Positions 50,501 to 62,271 of a DNA stretch of 64,000 nt are shown in pieces (position 1 is the stretch's first letter; each line of letters starts with the position of its first letter). Both the position numbers and the translations under genes were made by a program. The notes beneath the pieces were generated by a model that did no database searches, was not told where the DNA came from, and saw nothing but the letters and a program-made list of their open reading frames with translations. Source of the DNA: Antedon bifida (lineage: Eukaryota > Echinodermata > Crinoidea > Comatulida > Antedonidae); NCBI GenBank assembly GCA_963402885.1, contig OY727098.1, forward strand, positions 15,734,717 to 15,798,716, in the 5' to 3' direction.

Positions 50501-53500
50501 ACCGACCGCCCATCCGACATAGTGAGCTGTAGAGTCGCGTTGAACGCTTGGATTACTTTAAAATGTTTGTAGGTACACTAGATATTATTGTTATTTAAAA
50601 CTCCATTGATATCATCATCGGTAAAACGAGGGAAGACTAAAATTACAAGTACAAGTAATTTTACTCTTTCCTGGTAAAATTTCCAAAAATATTGTTTGAA
50701 TTATTTTTTCCTAGATTAAATCAAAAGAAAATAAAATCTCACCTTATTTATAAAGACATTGTTACTATTGTGGTTATTTTTAGCCACAAAAGTAATATAA
50801 TCAGCTCTGTATTTCGCCATGTCGAATCCTATTCTTTTATAGTTTATGCTGACTTTATTGCATTGCCTAGCAACAACAGTATAGGGTTCGACAACAAAAA
50901 ATCCTGCCTATAGAAAAAAACTTTATTTAAAACAGGTTTGGTATATTCATCTGATCAATCCAGTTTTGCTAGTACAAGAATATATTTATATACAGCACCT
51001 GATGAACATTCAATAAAATTAGTTCAGTTAAATAGCTTATTGATCAGACACTCTGTTCACTCCCAATTTGTGATTGTTTGTTTGTGGACCATCCAGTATT
51101 GTATGTTGAATGGTAGTAACTATCAGGCCATCTGTGCCAATGACACGCTCACATGTTTCAACGACAAGGTCAAACTATCATTAAGTATCTGCATGTTAGA
51201 CTGTGCATCCAACAGCCAACCTGGTGCATAATACTATTCTGGCACAGTCCGCTGTGCCTAATGTATATAAACTTTCATGCACATGCCTATAGCCTCATCC
51301 ATGTTCAATGACATTGTTGACTGGTTGCTCTATGCTAATCACAAATATATTATATTCAGCCCTAACCCATACTAGCTAGATTCAAATAAACAAAACTTAC
51401 AGCTTTTTCAAGAGTTGTTGTAATAATGGTAAGCAATCTATCTGGCAAGATTGAGTCAAAACATTTCTGGATGTCCGTTTTCACAAAATATAATGGTCTG
51501 TTAAGATAAGTACATTTGTGTTCAACATGGATACTCCAATTATTCACCCATTTAATCAATAAAGTAGAATCCTATTAAGGGGACACCTTCGGGACCAAAC
51601 AAAGATAAAGGTTATCTGCAGTTTTAAAACGTATATTGCCCTTCGTTCGTTTCACAGAAAGGTCTTATCTTAATAGGGGTGTCTCCAAAAATGAGGAGCC
51701 CCAAAGGGTGGGTTCTACTGTACTTGTAATACAAAAAAAACACGAAACATGGAACAATGGTAAGGTACTGAGTTAGTACAGGCATTAAGTCATTATTGCC
51801 TGTCCTATGAATGAAAGGTCATCTTTCTCCTGTGTACTGTCAAGGTACAGTACTACCACTGTGGCTGCCTAGAGACTGTAAAGGGCCGAATTCTATTTCA
51901 TAAGTTTCCAACTAAACTGAGTACCACAAAATGTATTTTATTTACTTTCAGCTGTAGAAGATATGCTATATATACCTTTTTGTGGCATTGCTATGTTGAG
52001 ATATAACAAACTTTTTCCAGCGTGGGTAGAAATCTGAAAAGCCTTTCAAAGATGCTCCTATCATAGAAGGGTAATTCCTCTACAGAATAAATTAAGACAA
52101 AACAAATTGAAAAGTATGCATTTTGAAAGCCTTTAGAGAAAAGGGCATTATAGTATGAAGGAAACAATAGACGTTAAAGAAGTAGTGTTTAACTACAATG
52201 ATCAGGAAATGACACAAAAGTTATTATGAAGGTAGGCCAATGGCATTGGTCAGTTGTTATTAAGTATTTAAACTTTAAGCAGCGATACCACTTACCACAA
52301 TGCCAGTAAGAATATCAAACACTACCCTCTGGTTTGACCGGGCCTAGAAACAAAACAAAAACAAGGCTAATTTAACAGTATGTACAACACAATCATGCCA
52401 GGGCCATATTAGAGCAATTTGTCATGTGGGTTGTTGATTTTACCCATATTATTATGTTTTCTTATAAATGCAGAACAATGGTAACTTGTATGTATTTTTA
52501 AAAATTATTTATCTCCATTTTCCTATGTCAGTAATTGGGCCAAATATATGTAGAAACTGTGAACATTCTGTAGAACTTGATTATCCTGTAAACAAGTTCC
52601 AATTCTAGCCAGACAATGGTTCAATAGCATTCAAGATTATGATCAAAATGAAAATAAAACCAGTGTTGTTTGTAAACTGTTATTACCCTTAACATTATAA
52701 TTAATTTATATTTTGCTTACTTTTTTCCCAGATACTCTGGTGTTTACTATCGGCCGGCAACTTGACTGCTTAGGAACAAATCTCAAATTTGACAGTCCGC
52801 ATTTATACTTGGCCAAGTACTCCGTAGCATCCGTCTAGATTCAAAAAGTATTTATAATTTACCAAAATGAAAAATCACAAGTAAAAATCAAAAGTCCCAG
52901 AAGCTAGATCCCTTCAGACAAAAACAGTGTACTCACAACTATATTAACAAGAGTCATGCAATACACAACAATCAGAATTGGTAGGTATGATGGACACAGC
53001 AAAAAAACTACCAAATACCATTTACTGAAAAACTAACTGGGAAGTGTCCATTATCATTCTAAAATAGAATGTATAAATTGGGTAAATTCAATTCATTGCA
53101 TGGCTTACAGTATTATGAGATAATTGAAACAGAACAATAATTTAAGCATCTCAAAATTATAGTTATGAATCATCATGTGTATTTTACCTTATTTATTGCC
53201 TTAAATGTCCCATTCTTCAACTCACCTTTGGTGTAAAATATAAAAGAAATAACATTTTTATAATTAAAAGTCTTAACAATAAAACGTTTTACTCTCATTT
53301 CAGGGAGCTTTTGATTTGCGATGAGTGACGACCAACTTAGGTCATTGATGTGTCGCGGGTCATCGCCTAGACACACCTCCCAATATATCCACATACACAA
53401 TTAATTAACATGACATATTTTTGCAGTATTTTGGGAAGGTTTGGATTCTAAATAAACCAATTTAAATTAATGTATATAAGTGAATACAATATTACTCTCT

Positions 53501-56500
53501 CTTATTTCGGAATACTATTCTATTTATATAAATAAATAATTACTTTCTAATGCCAATTTATGAATTTTATTCCAGACAACTTTGCGATAAAACACCAGCT
53601 CATGTCTTGATACATGCGTTTCTGTGACATAAAATGAAGTCTATAAAAAACGAAAATAAATACTATTAACAAACTGTATAGAAATACAGTAGAACCCCTA
53701 TAACCCACCATAGCATATATTTTTTTGTACGACTAGGCAAGCATGGATACAATGTTGCAATGAAAATGTCTTCAGCAACATATTTTTTCTTCTTATTTTA
53801 GTATAGGATAGGATAGATGCCTTTTTCACTCAAGCTCCTGTGAGCTCTTATATGGGAGCTTCAAAGTGCTGGAGAACGGAGCGGCGTAAATGGTTCATTT
53901 GTGTTATCTTAGGATATTTTATGGATCATTTTTGTGTGTAAAGCTCTTAGAAAAATTGTATTAAGCGCTAATTCTACCATTATTATTATTACTATGCACT
54001 TGCCAAGTGGCTGTGTATCTTACAACAGCAATGGACGATATAACAATGTAAAATGAAATCATATACATTACATGTAACAGTTGCATCACATAGCCACTCA
54101 TGATCCAGTAATATAGGTCATGTACCATTTCTTTTTGTTTGTTTATTACGGTTTTCAGAATTTCGTTTGTACCACCTGTTGTATCATAATCCAAAAATAC
54201 CCACTCACAATCAGTTACCTACAAATGGTATAAAATAGTATATGATAAATGTATTTATTCTGGTCCTCAAGCTTAACTGGAAACAGAAGAAATTCGGATT
54301 AGGCCCTCCATGTACCCACGGCAGCCAGCAGTGCAGCGTCTACCAGATCAGCACACTGGGAGATGATACCCTACCCTACTCTTTACACCATTGCTCTTCA
54401 GTATATTCAGCACCCGCCGCTATTCCCCAAAAAAAGCCCAACGTTGCTTAACTTTGGTGATCTGACGAGAACCGGTGTTTCAACGCAGTATGGTCTTATG
54501 TTTATTAACTACTGACAGTGGCAATTTATGTCAAGTTATGGGACACAATTTGGTTGATTTACTAGCACATTCTTTAAAACATTTGTAGAACCATGAAATG
54601 ACAGTTAATTTGGACACTAAAATAAATAAATTAATCAATATTATTAAGTCACCTTTATTTTACTAGTCAGCTCCTGTATGTTTATTTTCTCCAATCTTCC
54701 AAGCGATAGAAACATTTTAACATCTTTGTTTATTAAGGGAAAAGGGCACTTTAAAGAACCTTAATTAAAAATACTTTAATATGATGATTGATGGTAACAA
54801 AGTATGCAACAGAAAACATTAAACACTAAAAATAAAGGGCCCAGGCCGCCTGGACCCCTTGGATCTACATATGCATATCTTCCCCAAAGTCACTGGGCCT
54901 ACAATAATGTCAATGGTAAACTTCCAGCATCAACAGTAACATTTTCAAAGGATACAACTAAGAAATGCATTTCTGTTGGACTTGGAGCCCCATATTTGCG
55001 GTGGAATGTTCTGAAGGAGTCGGTTCTTTACAAAAGCATAAACCTCCTCTTTGGTTGAGGTCATTCCAATCAGAGCCTCCATGTCATCTGGCATTGTAAA
55101 CTGACGACATACTTTCTTTTTCGTTCCTGTTAAAAAGAATTAAACTTAAAATTATATATTTGAACTTACAGTGCAGACATGATATTAGTCAACCATGAGC
55201 TCACAGCCAGGGGTGCCTGAAGTGCCCTTTTCAAACTAGAGACAAGAAGTGGAAGTGGTAGTAAATAAGCCTACCTAATCTACCTTATGATAATTATTTC
55301 CCTTTTGTGGCAAAATCCTGGCCATGGGCTTGTTTCCTTTAGGTATAATGACATTGCCTACATTTGGTCATCAACTTACACTTGACCCTGTAGCCAAATG
55401 TTTGAGGGGTGAGCCACTATTTTCAACCAGGTGCACATAATTGTGGTAGAACACCTTTATCTGTGAGCAAACTTGTGACTTCAGCACTAATAAAGTTCAC
55501 TTATAGTAATATCGAAGTCTAGTGAAATTCAAATTTATTTATATCTAAATACCTTTGCACTTAAATTTAGTAGAAGGATCCTCTTCTTCTAAACAATTCG
55601 GAACTTTACAAAAGATATCAAGAAAACGGAGAGGTGAACAATACCTGAAAGGTAAACATTCCAACAATCTGTTATGTCAGTTATAAATACACATAAATAG
55701 GTAAATTACAACACTGTGGGTAAAAGTGGCTGTATCTCAATTAAGATATTATTGTGATATGCCATAAATAGAAAATGACCAATGGACTCTAGAGAAGACC
55801 TATTAAAAGAGAAGCCTTAAACTCTTTTGTTTTCATGATGAACATGCAAAACATTATAAATTAAGTGACAAAAACAAATGGTCATATTAATGGTAGTATA
55901 GATTTTTAAAGAAATTATTAATTTGCCATTATTCATTTCTATTTTGTGAATGATAAATACAGTTATGGTTGAAGAATGTACTCACTGGTGTCGTTTCAGA
56001 AATTCTCTTAACAGCTCTTCAATCTTTAGATAACGTTTTGGAATTCGTTTGTTCTTCTAAAAAAAATTAGACAAAATATTACAGATTGACAACAACTACA
56101 GTAATATACAAACATCCTAATTTATTACATATTGTTGAATTATAAAACAATTACATATTTTGTGCGATATTTAAATATTGATAATGACCTGGATAAAAAA
56201 GTTTCTTGTCAGACCATGCACATGAATCCAACACACCACTTGTGCACAAGACTAAAATGCGTAAAACCGAACGCTATTTTTACTTTTCTATATAAATGTT
56301 AGAGAGAGTATTGTCACAGTACCAGAAGTCCAATGACTACTAAAGACTCACGCAAGTTTTCCAATAAGTGATGTAATTAACATTAATAATATAAAACTAT
56401 ATGTACAATTTAAGAATTAATTACATTTTTCTTTTTACTTCCACTGAAAAAAATGGAAGTTAAAAGCTGACGGACAGACCGTTGGCTAATGGGCCTCTCA

Positions 56501-59500
56501 AGTACACCTGAAAGAAAAACATTACAGGAAAAAGTTATATTTGAGTACATAAAAATGGTATCTTGGTTTTGAATAAGCAATACAAGATTGGAATATGGCA
56601 TTAAAGAAATGTTCATATTACAAGAAGTTCTTTACATAGTACAAATAGTATAACATTCCTATTGGAATTTATGAAATTAAACAACCAAAATAAATATTTA
56701 AATTTATTAAGTAATTTTTGGTTCCTTTTTTGTTAAACCAAAATAACGTACAGTACCTCAAATAATTTTATTAGCCATGTTTCTTCAAAAGATTTGGATT
56801 GGTCTGTAACAACCTTTACAGACCAATTGAAAAATTAGAAGTTTACAGGCTGTTGATGAAACGTCAACAGTAAACTAACAGGGTTTTTAAAAATGTTATT
56901 CTAATGATTTTAGTGTAGTATTAGAAGCTTTGAAAAGTCTACAGTAATACACTTTGTAATTCAATCTATTTTAGATAAAAAATGATTATTGGTTTGGGAT
57001 TTCTTTGGTAGTTTTTGTCATTAAATCCTGTTTTCACAAGGTAAATCTATTTTCACAAATTAATTCTGTGCTTCGATTAGTTGCACATTTTTTCAAACGA
57101 ATGCTTTTGATTCCAACTACACCACTTACTAGAACTATTTATTTTCTCAACACCACTTTTATTATAGCAAATCTTGATGGGTAGGAAACATCTATCATCT
57201 GGTTTAGAGGGAGTAGCCTTGCTTAATTCCTCCCACCTTTTTTCCTTTTTTTCAGAGAGAAAGTGTTTCTTAAACTTCTTTTGTTGAATGTAATGATTTT
57301 TTTCTTCTATCTTTTTCTTCTTTTTGGAATCATTTAAATGTTTGAATTTCTTCAAGGGTTTAACATCTTCATAACATCCTTTTCTTTTGAGGTCCTTTGA
57401 ATCAGGATTCTTAACATCAGATCCAGTTTCTTTTTCTATTTTTCGCCTTTTCTGTAACACATATTCTACTACTGTTGGTTTTATGCCAGAAATTGGTTTT
57501 CCTTTAAAAAAAAAATGATACTTGAGTATATTATTCCCATCCTCAATCAAATCCCACCTCTTAATTTAGAATAGATTCATACATTCAGGCTTACTTGATA
57601 TATCCGCTAAGTTGGCTTCATGAACAAATTATCGCCAACTTTGGTGGGGTAGATAACTGACTGATTTGTTTGAATTTCGTAACTAGAGTCTCCAGGGACT
57701 ATTACTTGGTCTTATACAGTACATTTTATTTATTTAAAAAAACAATAGCAATGTCACATTATGCAAGAAATTAAAAGTGAAGCTTTTATGTAGATTTTAG
57801 ACATTTAAAAGTTTGGAATAAAATCTAAAAAAAATAATTAATTACTGTACCTGTAATTTGAACATAAGCACACTTTTTTGATCCACCAGGAATAAATAAT
57901 GAAGTCTTACAGAGCAAATGCAGCATCAAGTTTTCACCAATCCTACAAGTTAAATCATAACGCTAAATTATATTCTGTCAGTATTTAGCACATTTTTACG
58001 GCTGTTTTGTGGGAACAAGCACAATGTGCGATACTCGGGGTACAGCAAAAGAAGCTGTAATGACGTCATAAGACCGGATGTAACATACACATCAATAACC
58101 TCGCTACCAAAATACGGCTATACGGTACCATCTTCGAGACGTGATATGGCTGCATCCGGTTTGAAATTTAAAAATCCGGCTCTGTAGTTTTGAGGACATG
58201 TCCCTGTAGTATATTCATGCCAAATCCCAGCTCAATATTACAACGAATAAGGGAGGAGTAGTACTTTATAAATTGCACTTTTTACTCAATAGTGTCCAGA
58301 TGGAAGAAGAAGAGGAGAAGATGAGTAAGTCCTAGACTCGGGTACCCTGAGTAAAAACAATTAGAATAGTAGCCAAACAGGAAAAGGTAAAAGGAGACAG
58401 GGTACAATTGAACATTTTAGGAAAAAAACATTACCGGTAAGTAAAGTGCAACGTGATATTAGCTTGATGACCTTGACAGAAATGTGGTTTTACATACAAT
58501 ACCAACTTACCTATTATACAGGGTTTTCCAAACTGGTTTTAATACCGGTCCACAATTGTTTGAAAAATTATGACTTTTTATATTGGAATCGTCAAAATTT
58601 CCTTTGACGTACTAAAAAAAAAAATGTATTGTATGCAGTTTATTTTATTAACCTTCATAAATGACTGAAAATATTAATTGATTAATATTTTGAAAACTAG
58701 CAGACATAGGCGTTTAATTTTAAGTTGACGTTTTATTATTACTATTAAACTCAAGGAAATGGAAGGAAAGATTTATCCTGAACTAAATTAATCAAATATA
58801 CTGCCTGTAGTACAATCATAAAGGTAATTCCTAACTTTACCCTCAGTCTGAGGAGGCGAGATTGTAGAAGGGCATACTTCTTTCGGTCACAACATAACTA
58901 AAAACTAATCATTGACAGCAGCTAAACTTGGATGGTCTTAATATCAGTTCATCCTAGATAGATACATCGATTGTACACTTACCTGAAAAAGTCCAAAAGT
59001 CAAGACATTTTCTTTTCCTGAGCTCAATAACTTCTAAATGATAAAAAGACATTTATAACATTTAATTTCTCAATTAGTACTGTGCTGCGAAGATTTTTGG
59101 CCTACTGTAACTCTGACATAGTTTAACTTATGTATATTTGCAAAAAAATTCTCAGGTGAGACTCAACCCACAACCTCCAGATCAGTAGCCTGGCATTCAT
59201 ACCTCTGTTTATGCTTATTGTTTGGAAACTTCAGTAAAAACGGCTCTTTAATATTTTCTAGTGAAGTAGTGAATGTTAATGCTAAATTTCATCACATATT
59301 GTACAACCTCCAAAACATAACTTACATTGATAGCCACCATAACTACTTCTCTGTGGGTAGAAGTGCCAAAAGAGGTAGGCTTGTCCATCAGTGATAAATC
59401 AGGTTTTTGATCTGCAAGAACCAATGTTTTCCATAACCACTTTTTGTACCTGTAAGCAGAAAATGTAGGTAAAATGCATAAGAATATACGAGTACAAACA

Positions 59501-59785
59501 GTCACCATTTTATTAACATTTGTTTTATCATTTAAGGTCAGATTTTTAGGTGGGTCATGTTGATTCATGTGTATGTTGGAATGTATAATAAAAAAATTAA
59601 AAATATATGCACCTTGGTGGGTCCGATTGAATAATCAGTCCGGCGTGTGGTGATAGATATTCCAGCAATGTAAGAGGTTCACCAAAACATTCAAGTGTGG
59701 CATTTCTTTTTCGTTTATATTTTACTTCGCTGCTACTCTCAGCCATCTCTCTTTTCCAATTGGTTGTTAGCAGTCCATGTTGCAT
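44504..59785 (-). CDS. TERT: Telomerase reverse transcriptase
   Basis: Catalytic subunit of telomerase; copies the RNA template onto chromosome ends. Twenty-nine exons (minus): 59613-59785, 59326-59449, 58983-59033, 58511-58611, 57851-57942, 57130-57501, 56425-56507, 55986-56056, 55553-55644, 54956-55126, 54653-54723, 54072-54218, 53544-53640, 53188-53225, 52721-52834, 52296-52343, 51976-52079, 51401-51497, 50743-50907, 50034-50108, 49510-49635, 49142-49226, 48111-48203, 47929-48009, 47347-47456, 46693-46822, 45781-45886, 44962-45064, 44504-44569. All phases fit; 1061 aa (human 1132, 16 exons). TEN domain 1-190 (NVLTFG, LMLHLL); Lys-rich linker; TRBD with T motif SFYVTE (518-523); RT motif 1 LRFVPK (578-583), motif A FVKTD with Asp658, motif C Asp811-Asp812, motif E FPWCG (866-870); C-terminus ends LPEDFKSIVS. 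Two in-frame stops directly precede the ATG. Motif B' is unusual, CGIDQGG. Confidence 0.95.
45261..45585. mobile_element. MITE family E
   Basis: A 325-bp element in a TERT intron with ends TTAAAGATGTATTGTCCCCC and GGGGGAAAATACATCTTTAA, imperfect inverted repeats; both ends contain TTAA. The interior has ATAACTATTATGTGACAT, also found near the end of repeat G. It is non-coding. Confidence 0.8.
46001..46164. mobile_element. MITE family A, copy 4
   Basis: It begins AAAGCTCTTTCTACACTATC and ends AATGTAGACAGAGCTTAA, with GTGATGTGCCCAAATATGG inside. Located in a TERT intron. Confidence 0.85.
46860..46965 (+). mobile_element. Possible LINE-type 3' tail
   Basis: Sequence with TTGTAATGATCAGCTTCGGC and GGATGGACAAATATATAAAT ends in an AAATAAATAAAAT tail, a look common to 5'-truncated non-LTR elements. 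Lies in a TERT intron. Assignment by resemblance only. Confidence 0.35.
48324..48845. mobile_element. MITE family B copy holding a 69-bp minisatellite
   Basis: The ends are family B terminal repeats (TAAAGCCTGTTTTCCATTTG and CCAAGTGCCAACCAAGCTTA). Between them about seven units of 69 bp recur from 48345 to 48833, each with GGATCATCCAAATGGGATTG, TTAACTCACTTGCGTTGCGC and ATACATTGTTGACACAATGC. The unit is family B internal sequence. A further remnant follows at 48846-48985. The open frames on both strands are an effect of the 69-bp (23-codon) period. TERT intron. Confidence 0.9.
51561..51722. mobile_element. MITE family C, copy 3
   Basis: The best preserved of its family: the ends AAGTAGAATCCTATTAAGGG and GGGTGGGTTCTACTGTA pair, with TTAATAGGGGTGTCTCC inside. 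It sits immediately upstream of the TERT motif A exon, in the intron. Confidence 0.75.
53772..53975 (+). mobile_element. Dispersed repeat F, copy 2
   Basis: It matches 39366-39580: CAAAGTGCTGGAGAACGGAG, TTTTATGGATCATTTTTGTG and TGTAAAGCTCTTAGAAA. In a TERT intron, opposite in sense to the gene. Confidence 0.6.
54260..54500 (-). mobile_element. 5S rRNA-derived sequence, SINE3-like
   Basis: Read on the minus strand, 54498 down to about 54437 follows animal 5S rRNA: GACCATACTGCGTTGAAACA, CCGGTTCTCGTCAGATCACC and AAAGTTAAGCAACGTTGGGC. The 5S 3' part resumes as GGGGAATAGCGGCGGGTGCT near 54408-54430; the middle, including the box C region, is missing. About 150 nt of unrelated sequence follows, as in SINE3-type elements that use a 5S promoter. 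A decayed 5S pseudogene is the alternative. TERT intron, same strand as the gene. Confidence 0.6.
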
Positions 59786-60118
59786 TTATTAAGCTATGAA
59801 TGTAGTATGCTGGAGTTGTCCTAAAACAAAATATGATCAAATGAAAGACAGGAATGAAATATAAGCAAGCAATGAAGAGTCTACCTGTCGCCTGCTTGTT
59901 CGTTGCTAGGTCAATCAATTGAGTGGCCCCTCAACAACAATTTCTATATCCATCATTTGCGAAAATAACATTTTCTTTCTTGAAAAATACATTTTGAGAA
60001 TACATTTAGCCATCAGAGAGATAGCTAGGCCTAATAATATTAGCAGGCCCTAAAACTAATAATAAATTATTTTTTCCTATACAAATTTGATTATTTTTTT
60101 CAGTTTTATACAGCAGCC

Positions 60119-61105
60119 TAGTTTTTCACACTGTTGCTTTAGCCAGCTATATCCCCAGAGGACTAGTCATTCAGAAGCTATATCAAGCAGAAGTTATAGT
60201 TCCAGAGGCTGACATTTTTTAGATTTTGTAAACTAGGACGAGTCATGCTCAAATTACAAACCCCAAAGCACATCTGGGAGAAAAGAAAAAAGTCTATGAA
60301 AACATTTGCTGATAAATACAGCATTATTGAGATGCATGTAGAAGTAAAATCTTGTTCAATAAATAATGACTTTGTTCTTGCTGTCAACCTAGGCCAGTCT
60401 TATAAAAATTTACTGTCAAATCAAAACATTATTTTGGCTGTCTAGGCTGGTATTTACAATGAGTCCCATTTGACTGTCAATCTAGACTGATATTATAATA
60501 CTGTAATTCGCTGTTAGATAATCATTGAATTATTATCAAAACAGTCCATATACAGTAATACTAATAGTAAAGTTTTTGGTTGTTATAGGATACAATTTGT
60601 TGTCTAGCATCTAGGCTTAAGTGACCCAGAGACTTGAACTTAGCAATAAAATAAACAAAAGTGACAGAAATTGAGTCTGTTTAGTGGTCTAAAATTGGCT
60701 TTAATATTATTTAGACATCATTTTTATTTAAATTATTTAATAAGCACATCATCTTTTACAGATTCAGTATTTTTAATTCAATTGCACAATTATGACATAT
60801 CAAAGTATGCATTCTTGTTGTATTTTACTTCAAATACAAAAGTTATTCACTTCTGTAACAAAAATATAATATATATGAGAAAAGAAACAAAAACCATTGT
60901 TTGACACAGACAATTTAAGTATTTTTTGCTTTAAATTACATTTTTTTCAGGTAAATAATTGTTTGGTTAACTTGAATAACTATTATGTGACAATAAAATG
61001 ACACATTCAAAAACAAATTTGAAATAAGAAATATTTTTCAGGGGGACAATATATCTTTAAAACTGTTACGTCAACAAGCGAGCGGCGTTTTTTGTAAGAA
61101 ATGTT
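60119..61105. repeat. 1-kb dispersed repeat G, copy 2
   Basis: The direct-orientation partner of 42300-43325, with small indels. It ends at CTGTTACGTCAACAAGCGAG plus CGGCGTTTTTTGTAAG, ten bases before the foldback element starts. Confidence 0.8.
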
Positions 61106-61114
61106 TTTTGTTTA

Positions 61115-62271
61115 TAAGCGGAGGTCCAAGTGCCAAAATGATGCTTCGTTAACATGTCCCATTGCCATGTTTCTACACACTCAGCACACCAACTTTTTTT
61201 GTTAGCTAATACCCTGAGACAAAATAATCACGAGGTGTGCCGTTGCAAATTTACTGCGGTCACCTTGAAATCCAAGATGGCGTCCAAAATGGCCGCCATT
61301 TTATAGTGATGCACTTTATTGTCCATAACTTAATAAATATTTGATGTATTTTGTTGAAAATAAGGTTGATTAATAGCTATTTACATTATCTATTAACTTT
61401 ACTGTAATGAAATAACCTTTTTTAAGCAAAAATATAGAATTTTAGCAAAAAAAATCAGAAAAATGTGTGATATACCATATTTATTATGTTAATTAAGGCA
61501 AGAAGCCATAATTATTTTTTTTTTCAGATATGCACCAAAACTGACCCACTATATACTGGAAATAATGTGTAAACTACATGTGTTTGTGAAAGGGCAAACA
61601 TAAGTTATTAACGATTAAGTTTGGTAGTAGGGATTTAATAATGTTTAGTAAAATTAAGTTGAGGGCGCTATTTAAGTAAGTGACGGGTACTCTATTTTCG
61701 GTTGTAACTCATTAAATACTTAACCGATTATGATGAAAATAGATTTATTTTATAGATAATTAAACCTTCTTCCTTATTAATTATTTAATAGTCATGTTAG
61801 ATAATAAATACATGAAAAATTATTTGTGGGTCAGTTTTTGTGCATATCTGAAAAAAAAAATAATTATGGCTTCTTGCCTTAATTAACATAATAAATATGG
61901 TATATCACACATTTTTCTGATTTTTTTTGCTAAAATTCTATATTTTTGCTTAAAAAAGGTTATTTCATTACAGTAAAGTTAAAATAAAATTATTTTATTG
62001 AATAGATAATGTAAATAGCTATTAATCAACCTTATTTTCAACAAAATACATCAAATATTTATTAAGTTATGGACAATAAAGTGCATCACTATAAAATGGC
62101 GGCCATTTTGGACGCCATCTTGGATTTCAAGGTGACCGCAGTAAATTTGCAACGGCACACCTCGTGATTATTTTGTCTCAGGGTATTAGCTAACAAAAAA
62201 AGTTGGTGTGCTGAGTGTGTAGAAACATGGCAATGGGACCTCTCTATACAAGCTATTGGACCTCCGCTTAT
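61115..62271. mobile_element. 1.16-kb foldback DNA element (family D)
   Basis: Two long inverted arms (61115-61549 and 61826-62271) around a 276-nt centre, with ends TAAGCGGAGGTCCAA and its complement. Both arms carry AACTTTTTTTGTTAGCTAAT, CACGAGGTGTGCCGTTGCAA and AAGATGGCGTCCAAAATGGC. The right arm has an extra insertion of about 20 nt. No transposase frame is present, so it is non-autonomous. The 93-bp element at 15161-15253 is a relative. Confidence 0.9.

Noticed and set aside
53237..53400. Candidate extra TERT exon (frame with KLPEMRVKRFI, similar to motif 1)
   Set aside because: The real motif 1 (LRFVPK) is in the 52721-52834 exon. Joining 53544-53640 directly to 53188-53225 keeps phase and matches the family better.
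54242..54451. Plus-strand open frame of 69 codons
   Set aside because: It overlaps the 5S-like sequence and shows no protein features.
54804..55058. Plus-strand open frame of 84 codons
   Set aside because: It is the antisense shadow of the TERT exon at 54956-55126.
57962..57964. Alternative acceptor giving RYDLTC before the TERT TEN exon
   Set aside because: The exon at 58511-58611 supplies the expected residues in phase when the acceptor at 57943 is used, and matches the TEN domain better.
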